DNA of 64,000 nucleotides from Prolixibacteraceae bacterium. GTDB lineage: Bacteria > Bacteroidota > Bacteroidia > Bacteroidales > Prolixibacteraceae. Made by a program: the position numbers and the translations under genes. Every line of letters starts with the position of its first letter. Position 1 is the stretch's first letter. Below, piece after piece: positions 6,858 through 15,048 of this stretch. Location of the stretch: the NCBI GenBank assembly GCA_019459525.1, contig JAIBEY010000077.1, positions 1-64,000 on the forward strand. The letters are read 5' to 3'. The notes beneath the pieces are model-generated. The model saw nothing but the letters and a program-made list of their open reading frames with translations. It was not told the origin of the DNA and did no database searches.

Positions 6858-8963
6858 TTATTTCAATCCTCTTTTTTTCAATAGTGGCTCGATAGATGGT
6901 TCCTGTCCACGGAAATTTTTATAAATCACCATTCCTTCGTCTGATCCGCATTGGGTTAGCAAGGTTCGGAATTTGGCTGCATATTCCGGGTTAAAAAGAT
7001 CGCCGCTTTGCTTAAAGGCATCGAACGCATCGGCATCGAGTACGGCAGCCCAGATATAGACATAGTATCCGGCCGAATAACCTCCGGAGAAAATATGCGA
7101 AAAATAAGTGCTGCGGTAGCGTGGAACAATCTCGTCAATTAACCCGATTTTATCCATGGAGGCTTTTTCGAAAGCTTCCACATCGCCTGTAAATGTTTTG
7201 GTGTGCCAGTCCATATCGAGCAACGAAGCGGCCAGGTATTCAACGGTTTCAAATCCCTGGTTGAACTGGGCGCTTTTCGTTATTTTGGCAATCAATTCTT
7301 CCGGAATTACTGCTCCGGTATCGTAATGTTTGGCATAAACGCGCAGTACTTCGGGTTCTTTGGCCCAGTTCTCCATGATCTGCGAAGGCAATTCAACAAA
7401 ATCGCGGGCTACATTTCCGGCAGTACGGCGGTATGGGCCATCGGAGAATAAGGCATGGAAAGCATGTCCGGATTCATGAAATAAAGTCGTTACTTCTTCG
7501 AGGCTTAACAGGGCGGGAACGTTGCCAGCGGGACGGGTGAAATTACAAACGATGGAAACTACCGGTGTAATCCGTTGCCCGTCTTTGTACGATGGCCTGC
7601 GGTAGCTTGTGCACCATGCCCCGTTGTTTTTTCCGGCACGGGGATGAAAATCCATGTAAAAGATCCCGATGTGTTTGCCGTCGGCTTCCTGAACTTCGTA
7701 GGCCATAGCCTCTTCGTGGTAAACGGGTATGTCGGCGCGTTTGATGAATTTAACTCCGTATAGTTTGTTGGCCACATAAATCATTCCGTCAATCACGTTT
7801 TCGAGCTTGAAGTAAGGTTTCAACTGGGCTTCGTCGAGGTCGTATTTGGCTTTGCGCACTTTTTCGGCATAATACCACCAATCCCACATTTCCAGCTTAA
7901 ATTTTCCACCCTCTTTGTCGATCATGGCCTGCATATCGGCACGTTCTGTTTTGGCACGTTCCAGTGCGGGTGTCCATAGTTTCATCAGGAAATCGTTGAT
8001 GTTTTCAGGCGTTTTGGCCATATTGACATCAACAATGTAGGCCGCATGGTTGGCGTAACCCAATAATTTGGCACGCTGGTCGCGCAGGGTTACAATTTTG
8101 CCAATAATTTCCTTGTTGTCGTTGGCATTGTTGTTATTGCCGCGACTGGTATATCCTTTATACAATTTTTCGCGCAATTCGCGATTTTCTGCGTATTGCA
8201 GAAAGGGTAGCATACTTGGTTTCTGAAGGGTGAAAATCCATTTGCCCTCCATGCTGTCTTTTTTTGCCAGCTCGGCAGCTGCAGCAACAACATCCGCCGG
8301 AAGTCCTTTCAAATCGGCCTCGTTATCGACTACCAGTTTGAAGTTTTTGTTGGTTTCGGCCAGGGTGTTTTCGTTGAACTTAAGCCCAATCATCGAAAGT
8401 TCGTTGTTCAGCTTGCGCAATTCGGCTTGTTTGTCGTCAGGAAGGTTGGCGCCATTGCGTTCAAAGTCATGATAGTATTTTTCTACAACACGCAGTTGTT
8501 CGGCATTCAGATTGAGCTCACTGCGTTTTTCGTAAATGGCTTTTACACGGGTAAACAACTCTTTGTTCAGATTGATGTTGTCGCGGTGTGCCGATAATTT
8601 GGGTGTTATTTCACGGGCAAGGGCCTGCATTTGCTCGCTGGTATTGGCCGAGTTCAGGGTAAAAAAGATGCTTGCCTTGCTGAGCAGTTCGCCCGATTGG
8701 TCAAAAGCCAGAATGGTGTTGTCGAATGTCGCTTCATCCTTGTTGTCGGTAATGGCTTTTACTTCGGCCACCTGTTCCTCGATTCCGGCTTCAATGGCCG
8801 GTAAAAAATGTTCCAGTTTAATTTCATTGAAAGGTGGAACCTGGTGCGGAGTTTTGTACTCGCTGAAGAATGGATTACTCATGTCTTTTGTTGGTGCTTT
8901 ACCGGTGTTGCACGCAGTCGCGATCAACGCCAGGGCGATCAGGGATAAACTAATTTTTTTCAT
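6858..8963 (-). CDS. M3 family metallopeptidase lipoprotein (Dcp-like), copy 1
   Basis: This 701-residue paralog of the next gene is collinear along its whole length and very similar, consistent with tandem duplication. The zinc motif is HESGH in LFHESGHAFHALF, with Ser in place of the Ala of copy 2. The lipoprotein signal ends LIATAC with Cys18. Downstream of the lipobox both copies share the DMxNPFFxEyKTP start of the mature domain. Expected role: removing dipeptides or degrading short peptides outside the cytoplasm. It is probably the promoter-proximal gene of the pair. Confidence 0.9.
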   Translation of the reverse strand: MKKISLSLIALALIATACNTGKAPTKDMSNPFFSEYKTPHQVPPFNEIKLEHFLPAIEAGIEEQVAEVKAITDNKDEATFDNTILAFDQSGELLSKASIFFTLNSANTSEQMQALAREITPKLSAHRDNINLNKELFTRVKAIYEKRSELNLNAEQLRVVEKYYHDFERNGANLPDDKQAELRKLNNELSMIGLKFNENTLAETNKNFKLVVDNEADLKGLPADVVAAAAELAKKDSMEGKWIFTLQKPSMLPFLQYAENRELREKLYKGYTSRGNNNNANDNKEIIGKIVTLRDQRAKLLGYANHAAYIVDVNMAKTPENINDFLMKLWTPALERAKTERADMQAMIDKEGGKFKLEMWDWWYYAEKVRKAKYDLDEAQLKPYFKLENVIDGMIYVANKLYGVKFIKRADIPVYHEEAMAYEVQEADGKHIGIFYMDFHPRAGKNNGAWCTSYRRPSYKDGQRITPVVSIVCNFTRPAGNVPALLSLEEVTTLFHESGHAFHALFSDGPYRRTAGNVARDFVELPSQIMENWAKEPEVLRVYAKHYDTGAVIPEELIAKITKSAQFNQGFETVEYLAASLLDMDWHTKTFTGDVEAFEKASMDKIGLIDEIVPRYRSTYFSHIFSGGYSAGYYVYIWAAVLDADAFDAFKQSGDLFNPEYAAKFRTLLTQCGSDEGMVIYKNFRGQEPSIEPLLKKRGLK

Positions 8964-9159
8964 GCTTCTCTATTGTTTTGATTATTAATATTTTTCGGGT
9001 TTGAGTGAATTGGGCCGTGAATATAAAGATTCGGACTTAGTACAAAGCTGATAAAAGTCTGTAAAATAACAGAAACATGATTTATTTCAGGAATCAGGGA
9101 AAATGCAAATGGACAGTGGAAACCATCAGATTTTTCTTCCCATCCCCTAAAATTTTATT

Positions 9160-9167
9160 TACTTTTG
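9160..9167 (+). promoter_or_regulatory. Predicted -7 box of pheT
   Basis: TACTTTTG matches TAnnTTTG 38 nt before the pheT ATG. A T-rich stretch (9131-9136) sits at the -33 position but is not an exact TTTG. Confidence 0.45.
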
Positions 9168-9204
9168 CCGTTCATTGAATTTCAGACGTTAAAGACCATT
9201 TATT

Positions 9205-11655
9205 ATGAATATATCTTACCGCTGGTTAAAAGAATACATTAATCTTGATTATACACCGGATGAAGTAGCTGTTTTCCTGACCCAGATTGGGCTGGAAGTG
9301 GGAAGCATGGAAGAAATGGAAACCATTAAAGGTGGGCTGAAAGGCCTGGTGATTGGCGAAGTGCTGACTTGTGAAAAGCATCCGGATTCGGATCACCTGA
9401 GCAAAACTACCGTAAATGTAGGAAATGGTGAGGTTTTGCCCATTGTTTGCGGCGCTCAGAATGTAGCTGCCGGTCAGAAAGTGGTGGTGGCAACTGTTGG
9501 CACTACCTTGTATGACGGCGACAATGAGTTTAAAATTAAAAAATCGAAAATCCGCGGTGAAGCTTCGGAAGGTATGATTTGCGCCGAAGACGAAATTGGT
9601 TTGGGTGCAAGTCACGATGGAATTATGGTTCTCGACCCAACTTCTGTTCCGGGAACTCCGGCCAGCGAATATTTTAAAATTGAGTCTGACTATGTTTTGG
9701 AGGTTGATCTCACTCCCAACCGCATCGACAGCGCTTCGCACATTGGCATTGCCCGCGATTTGGCTGCCTACATCAAACAAAAACATCCGATCAGCTATCA
9801 CCGGCCTTCGGTTGATGCTTTTAAAGTTGATAACCATTCGCTAGAAATTCCGGTTGTGGTGCTGAATACAGAAGCTTGCCCGCGTTATTCAGGAATTACG
9901 GTGTCGAATGTAACCGTAAAAGAATCGCCGGAATGGCTGAAAAATAAGTTGAAATTAATTGGGCTGAAACCCATTAACAATATTGTTGACGTTACCAATT
10001 TTGTGCTTTTCGAAACCGGGCAGCCGCTCCATGCGTTCGATGCTGCCGAAATTAAAGGTGGAAAAGTGGTGGTTCGCACGGCCGATTCAGGTTCAAAATT
10101 TGTAACGCTGGATGGAACCGAACGTGAAATGCATCCGGATGATTTGTTGATTTGCAACGAAACGGAAGGTATGTGTATCGCCGGTGTTTTTGGCGGATTG
10201 CATTCAGGCGTAAAAGATTCAACCACCAGCATTTTTATCGAAAGTGCCTGGTTCGATTCGGTTTACATTCGGAAAACTGCCCGACGCCACACGTTGAGCA
10301 CCGATGCTTCGTTCCGTTTCGAGCGGGGGACCGACCCGAACGGTACCATTTACGCGCTGAAACGTGCTGCTTTGCTCATTAAAGAAGTAGCCGGTGGCGA
10401 AATTTCTTCGGAAATTGTGGATGTTTACCCGAATCCGGTTGCCGATTTTAAGGTGGATGTGACTTATGCCAACATCAAACGACTGATTGGCGTTGATTTG
10501 GGCAAAGAGAAAATCAAACAAATTCTGGATGCGCTGGAAATCCGTATCGAAGCTGAAACTGAAACCGGACTTTCGTTGCTGGTTCCGCCATACCGCGTTG
10601 ATGTAAAACGCGAATGCGATGTGATTGAAGAAATTCTGCGCATCTATGGATACAACAACATCGAATTGCCAACCAATGTCAATTCGTCGCTGCAATATTC
10701 GGTAAAACCCAATCCGACCAAACTGCGCAACCTGGTTGCCGAAATGCTCACCGCACAAGGCTTTAACGAAATCTGGTCGAATTCGCTCACCAAAACTTCG
10801 TATTACGAAAATAATTCGGTGCACACCATTGAAAGCACCGTGAAACTCTTTAACCCCTTGAGTAACGATTTGGGCAGTATGCGCCAGACTTTGCTATACG
10901 GTGGGTTGGAGTCGGTTGCGCACAACGCTAACCGCAAAAATCCGGATTTGCGTTTATACGAATTCGGAAACTGCTATTTCTTTAACGGCAGCAGCCTGAA
11001 AGAAAACCCGATCAGGAATTACCGTGAAGAAGAGCATTTGGCTTTGTTTGTGACCGGCGATAAAGAGGCCGCTAACTGGTCGAACCCTGCTGCTAAAACT
11101 TCGTTCTTCCTGCTGAAATCATACACCGAGAATGTATTGAAACGATTGGGCTTTTCGGCGCTGAACCTGAAAACAGAAGGTTTTTCGAATGAACTGATCA
11201 GCGAGGGAATCCAGTATTTCATCAACGGGAAAAAACTGGTTGAGTTTGGTGTGGTTTCAGGAAAAACACTGAAAACTTTCGGTATTGAAAACCCGGTTTA
11301 TTTTGCCGATTTCAGTATGGACGTTTTGTTTGTTGAGCTGAAAAATAACAAGGTTGTGTTTGCCGAATTACCTAAATATCCGGAAGTGCGCCGCGATCTG
11401 GCTTTGCTGCTCGACAAACCCGTTCAGTTTAACCAGTTGCGCGATCTGGCTTTCCGCTCCGAACGTAAATTGTTGCAATCGGTTGATTTGTTTGATGTTT
11501 ACGAAGGGAAAGGCGTTCCGGAAGGCAAAAAATCGTATGCCGTCAGTTACATTTTACGCGACGACGAAAAAACGCTGAACGACAAGCAGATTGAAAAAAT
11601 TATGCAGAAACTGGTTTCGACCTACGAACGCGAATTGGGCGCTCAGTTGAGGTAG
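9205..11655 (+). CDS. pheT: Phenylalanine--tRNA ligase beta subunit
   Basis: The 816-residue beta chain of the (alpha-beta)2 enzyme that charges tRNA-Phe. The order is as in the family: an N-terminal EMAP-II-like tRNA-binding domain (about 40-150, with LTCEKHPDSDHLSKTTVNVG), the B3/B4 editing domain (about 210-385), B5 (about 410-475, with PPYRVDVKRECDVIEEI), the catalytic-like core, and a C-terminal anticodon-binding FDX-ACB domain (about 720-815, YPEVRRDLALLLD). The length is normal for Bacteroidota. pheS is not adjacent. The gene is monocistronic, with its own promoter and terminator. Confidence 0.97.
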   Translation: MNISYRWLKEYINLDYTPDEVAVFLTQIGLEVGSMEEMETIKGGLKGLVIGEVLTCEKHPDSDHLSKTTVNVGNGEVLPIVCGAQNVAAGQKVVVATVGTTLYDGDNEFKIKKSKIRGEASEGMICAEDEIGLGASHDGIMVLDPTSVPGTPASEYFKIESDYVLEVDLTPNRIDSASHIGIARDLAAYIKQKHPISYHRPSVDAFKVDNHSLEIPVVVLNTEACPRYSGITVSNVTVKESPEWLKNKLKLIGLKPINNIVDVTNFVLFETGQPLHAFDAAEIKGGKVVVRTADSGSKFVTLDGTEREMHPDDLLICNETEGMCIAGVFGGLHSGVKDSTTSIFIESAWFDSVYIRKTARRHTLSTDASFRFERGTDPNGTIYALKRAALLIKEVAGGEISSEIVDVYPNPVADFKVDVTYANIKRLIGVDLGKEKIKQILDALEIRIEAETETGLSLLVPPYRVDVKRECDVIEEILRIYGYNNIELPTNVNSSLQYSVKPNPTKLRNLVAEMLTAQGFNEIWSNSLTKTSYYENNSVHTIESTVKLFNPLSNDLGSMRQTLLYGGLESVAHNANRKNPDLRLYEFGNCYFFNGSSLKENPIRNYREEEHLALFVTGDKEAANWSNPAAKTSFFLLKSYTENVLKRLGFSALNLKTEGFSNELISEGIQYFINGKKLVEFGVVSGKTLKTFGIENPVYFADFSMDVLFVELKNNKVVFAELPKYPEVRRDLALLLDKPVQFNQLRDLAFRSERKLLQSVDLFDVYEGKGVPEGKKSYAVSYILRDDEKTLNDKQIEKIMQKLVSTYERELGAQLR

Positions 11656-11681
11656 TTTTCTGCAATCAGATAAAAACTTTT

Positions 11682-11718
11682 AAAAGGTGTTGCTGTTCAG
11701 TTCGGTGGCACCTTTTTT
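11682..11718 (+). terminator. Intrinsic terminator after pheT
   Basis: AAAAGGTG pairs with CACCTTTT across a loop of about 19 nt, followed by a T run, 27 nt after the pheT stop. Confidence 0.75.
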
Positions 11719-11752
11719 AATCGGTAATTTGTATTAATGAAATTGCCGTCAG

Positions 11753-11793
11753 CAGGTTCAAGAATGAAACCTGGAACTTGAAACTTTGAACTT
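11753..11793. repeat. Intergenic GTTCAAG/CTGGAACTTGAAAC repeat tract
   Basis: A short degenerate tract built from AAACCTGGAACTTGAAACTTTG-like words lies just before the first EamA gene. Related tracts occur at 13877-13903 and 20341-20365, always intergenic. Confidence 0.5.
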
Positions 11794-11798
11794 CTTCG

Positions 11799-12701
11799 AT
11801 GACCAACCAGACAAAAGGGATACTTTATACATTAATCACCGTACTGATGTGGGGCGTTTTGGCTATTGCGCTAAAAGTAGCGTCAAAAGTTATTGATTCG
11901 CCAACCATTGTGTGGTTTCGCTTTTCACTGGCTTTTTCAGGAATGGCGCTCTGGGCGGTTTTTACCGAGCCCAAAGCCCTGAAAATATTGTACAAACCCT
12001 CGCTGATCCTGGTCGTTTCAACCTTAATGCTGGCCTGGAACTATATTGGTTTTATGTGGGGTGTTCAATATACCACTCCCGGAAATGCGCAGGTTGCGGT
12101 TCAAACCGGACCGGTTGTGCTGGCAATCTTTGGCGTTATTTTTTTTAAGGAGAAGTTGTCGTTAATGCAGGGATTTGGTTTCTTATTAGCGCTTGTGGGA
12201 TTCTGGATTTTTTATCAGCAGCATGTGCAAGCGTTGTCGGGCCAAACCGGAGAATACACCAAAGGGATACTTTTAACGGTTTCGGCAGCCCTGACATGGG
12301 CGGTGTACGCGGCCATGCAAAAAAAGCTGATCCTTCAGCATCCGGTAACTACCTTAAATTTATTTATTTTCGGATTGCCAATCCTGCTTTATTTTCCGTT
12401 TGCCAATTTCGAAAGCTTGGCGCATTTAAGCCTGGGCTATTGGTTGCTGCTCATTTTTCTGGGGGCCAACACGCTTATTTCTTATGTCTGTTTATCGCTT
12501 GCCCTGAAATACATGGAAGCCGGGAAGGTTAGTGTTTTGCTGATTTTGAACCCGATCATCACGTTTGTAATTATGGGCGTTTTAACCTGGCTCCAAGTGA
12601 GTTGGATTGCCCCCGAGCATTTTTCGGTACTGTCGGTCCTGGGTGCGTTAATTGCGCTGGGTGGCGCGATGCTGGTGGTTTGGAAAAAAACCAAATCCTG
12701 A
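11799..12701 (+). CDS. EamA/DMT-family transporter
   Basis: This 300-residue integral membrane protein of the drug/metabolite transporter superfamily has about ten hydrophobic helices arranged as two EamA repeats (about 8-138 and 153-292). Typical features are the charged pair FFKEKLS at the end of the first repeat and the G/A-rich helix LGALIALGGAMLVVW at the C-terminus. The substrate cannot be read from the sequence. A second EamA protein of the same length follows about 270 bp downstream but is only distantly similar. Confidence 0.85.
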   Translation: MTNQTKGILYTLITVLMWGVLAIALKVASKVIDSPTIVWFRFSLAFSGMALWAVFTEPKALKILYKPSLILVVSTLMLAWNYIGFMWGVQYTTPGNAQVAVQTGPVVLAIFGVIFFKEKLSLMQGFGFLLALVGFWIFYQQHVQALSGQTGEYTKGILLTVSAALTWAVYAAMQKKLILQHPVTTLNLFIFGLPILLYFPFANFESLAHLSLGYWLLLIFLGANTLISYVCLSLALKYMEAGKVSVLLILNPIITFVIMGVLTWLQVSWIAPEHFSVLSVLGALIALGGAMLVVWKKTKS

Positions 12702-12971
12702 ATGTTTACTTGTAATGAGGCTTAATAGTGAGGGCTTCACTTTAAGTGATTCACTATGAGATATGTTTATTTGTAGATAGAAACCCGGAACTTTTTGGTG
12801 CAAAGTTGAAGTAAAAAGGTTCAGCAACGAAGCATTCAGGTATAGCGAAAATAATTTTGGGGTGGGTACAGGTTATTTTTTAGTCAATTAACGACTTTCC
12901 GAAATTTGCTTTCATCAAAGTATCAGTTTTACAGCCTAGTTTTGCTGCTGAAATAAATTTAGAGCATTTTT

Positions 12972-13874
12972 ATGTGGGTTGCTTTAGCATTGATGTCGGC
13001 AGTTTTGTTGGGAATTTACGAAGTTTTTAAAAAGCTGTCGGTGCATAAAAATGCTGTAATTCCGGTACTTTTTATCTCTACCTTAACCAGTTCGGCCATC
13101 TTTCTGCCCATTACCTTAGGGTCCCATTTTTATCCTGATTTTTTCAAAACGATTCAGCTTTTTGTTCCTGAAATTACCTTAGAACATCATGGACTCATTT
13201 TCCTGAAATCGATGTTGGTGGTTTCGAGCTGGATACTGGCTTTTTACGCGGTCAAAAATCTCCCGATTACCATTGTGGCGCCCATACGGGCAACTGGCCC
13301 AATCTGGACTTTGCTGGGTGCTATCCTTATTTTTAGCGAACACCTGAATTCCTATCAGTGGATGGGTGTTAGTGTTACGTTGCTGTTTTTTTACATGCTT
13401 TCCACCACCGGAAAGTCGGAAGGCATTCATTTTACAACCAATAAATGGGTGTTTTTTATTGTTGCCGGAACATTTCTCGGTGCGGCCAGCGGATTGTACG
13501 ATAAATTCCTGATGCGCCGTATCGACCGGATGGCGGTTCAGGCCTGGTTCTCGTTTTACCAGGTTGCCATTTTATTACCCGTGCTGGCTGTCAACAGGTG
13601 GCGTTTGCCCAAAGGGGAACGCACTCCGTTTTACTGGCGGTGGTCAATCCCGCTTATTGGTGTGTTTTTGGTGCTTGCCGACTACCTCTATTTTAACTCG
13701 CTGAGTTACGAAGATTCCATGATTTCGATTGTATCGGCGTTGCGGCGTGGGGGAGTAGTTATTTCGTTTGTGGTGGGTGCGTTGGTATTCCACGAAAAGA
13801 ATATTCGCAAAAAGGCCATTTATCTGGCGGGTATTTTAATCGGTATTTTATTAATTTCGCTGGGATCACATTGA
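12972..13874 (+). CDS. EamA/DMT-family transporter, second copy
   Basis: This 300-residue, roughly ten-helix membrane protein starts directly with a helix (MWVALALMSAVLLGIYEVFKK). The second EamA repeat begins at about 158 after a loop (TGKSEGIHFTTN). FSEHLNSYQWMGV and FHEKNIRKKAIYLAG are the typical ends of the repeats. TAGTTTTG at 12937-12944 matches a -7 box 27 nt before the ATG but lacks a good -33 partner. The 270 bp upstream contains only a small TCACTTTAAGTGA palindrome (12737-12749). Substrate unknown. Confidence 0.85.
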   Translation: MWVALALMSAVLLGIYEVFKKLSVHKNAVIPVLFISTLTSSAIFLPITLGSHFYPDFFKTIQLFVPEITLEHHGLIFLKSMLVVSSWILAFYAVKNLPITIVAPIRATGPIWTLLGAILIFSEHLNSYQWMGVSVTLLFFYMLSTTGKSEGIHFTTNKWVFFIVAGTFLGAASGLYDKFLMRRIDRMAVQAWFSFYQVAILLPVLAVNRWRLPKGERTPFYWRWSIPLIGVFLVLADYLYFNSLSYEDSMISIVSALRRGGVVISFVVGALVFHEKNIRKKAIYLAGILIGILLISLGSH

Positions 13875-13979
13875 GTTCCATGTTTCAGGTTCAAAGTTCC
13901 AGGTCGGCGTTTAATACTATTGCCTGAGTTCGAACTTTCTTATTTCTTATTCCTTGTTCGATATTCAATATTTAAGATT

Positions 13980-14423
13980 ATGAAAAAGCTATTCCACTTT
14001 GTCTTTGTTGTTTTGTTCTTATTTTCCTGTGCCGAAAAGAAGCCTGTGCCCAATCCTCAGGTCCTGATTGATGCCGATATGGCTTTCTCTGATTATTCGG
14101 TACAACACGGAATCCAGAAGGCGTTTATCGAGTTTGCCGATGATAGTTTGGTGCTTCTGCACGACAACGAAATGCCGATTGTTGGCAAACAAAACTTAAT
14201 CCGGAGTTATGAAGGGAAAAGTGACAGCGGGGTTGTTCTAATCTGGAATCCAGCCAAAGCAATTATTGCTGAAAGTGGTGAATTGGGTTACACCTATGGT
14301 TTCTGGAAGCTTATTGCTAAGCAGGATACTACTCAGGGAACCTATTTGACGGTTTGGAAATTAAACGAAAAGGGGCAATGGAAATATATTGCAGATACCG
14401 GAAACGAAGGGCTTGGCAAGTAG
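13980..14423 (+). CDS. DUF4440/SnoaL-like lipoprotein
   Basis: A 147-residue protein with lipoprotein signal MKKLFHFVFVVLFLFSC (Cys17). The mature part looks like an NTF2-like/DUF4440 fold: an N-terminal helix with DADMAFSDYSVQHGIQKAF, then strands ending in TYGFWKL and TYLTVWKLNEKGQWKYIADTG. Such proteins bind small ligands or have weak enzymatic activity; no catalytic residue can be named. I start at the ATG at 13980, because the frame's upstream extension to a TTG at 13920 would hide the lipobox. Confidence 0.75.
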   Translation: MKKLFHFVFVVLFLFSCAEKKPVPNPQVLIDADMAFSDYSVQHGIQKAFIEFADDSLVLLHDNEMPIVGKQNLIRSYEGKSDSGVVLIWNPAKAIIAESGELGYTYGFWKLIAKQDTTQGTYLTVWKLNEKGQWKYIADTGNEGLGK

Positions 14424-14439
14424 GATTGTTAGTTTGTCA

Positions 14440-14504
14440 CGTCATTGCGAACGAAGTGAAGCAATCTGCTGATTAAAGATTGCTTTACTGAGTTCGCAAT
14501 GACG
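14440..14504. repeat. REP-like inverted repeat, second copy
   Basis: CGTCATTGCGAAC and GTTCGCAATGACG form 13-bp perfect outer arms, with inner GCAATCT/AGATTGC. It is the same family as 3831-3896 and lies between convergent genes. Confidence 0.8.
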
Positions 14505-14531
14505 GTTCTTATTGTACTATTTTAGCGGATA

Positions 14532-14918
14532 CTAAGGCTCGAACAATTCATTCAATCCATTGAAATAGTCTTCTTCCCAGCCTTCAGAAATGTTTCGGTA
14601 AGCTTCGTCAGGAATATTGGTTTGTACGACTTCCATGCTGGTGCCGCCCTTGTCGGGATGTAATTTAATGGTTACAATCGATTTTTTATCTTCGTCTTCT
14701 TCGCCAAAATACCACTCCTGAACTATTTTCTGATCCTTTTCAAATTCAAGGTTCATGCCGCAGATACTTTCTTCCCACATCGAAAATTCAGTCCCCGGAG
14801 TGTCTTCCATTACGGCATCTTCCCCTGTCCAGATTTCAATCATCGTTTTGTTCGTCAGTGCGTTATATACATCAGCGGGAGAAGCCGTTATTTTGAAGTA
14901 TTTTTTGTATGTCTTCAT
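14532..14918 (-). CDS. SRPBCC/AHSA1-domain protein
   Basis: This 128-residue cytosolic protein has the Bet v1-like fold of the Hsp90-ATPase-activator homologue family. The start TYKKYFKITASPADVYNALTNKTMIEIWTG is typical of the family, as are the acidic middle WEESICGMNLEFEKDQKIVQEW and the C-terminal helix EGWEEDYFNGLNELF. These proteins carry hydrophobic ligands or serve as small chaperone-like modules. No partner is evident from neighbours. Confidence 0.85.
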   Translation of the reverse strand: MKTYKKYFKITASPADVYNALTNKTMIEIWTGEDAVMEDTPGTEFSMWEESICGMNLEFEKDQKIVQEWYFGEEDEDKKSIVTIKLHPDKGGTSMEVVQTNIPDEAYRNISEGWEEDYFNGLNELFEP

Positions 14919-15048
14919 TGTCTTTGGTTTTAGATGAGGTTACTATGCAGCACTTTCGATTCGGATCCGATCAGGAGCCAAATATAAGCTAATTCCGGTA
15001 CGAAATGCTTAGTCGCTGCAATTCCGGCAAAAAATCGAACGTATTGTG

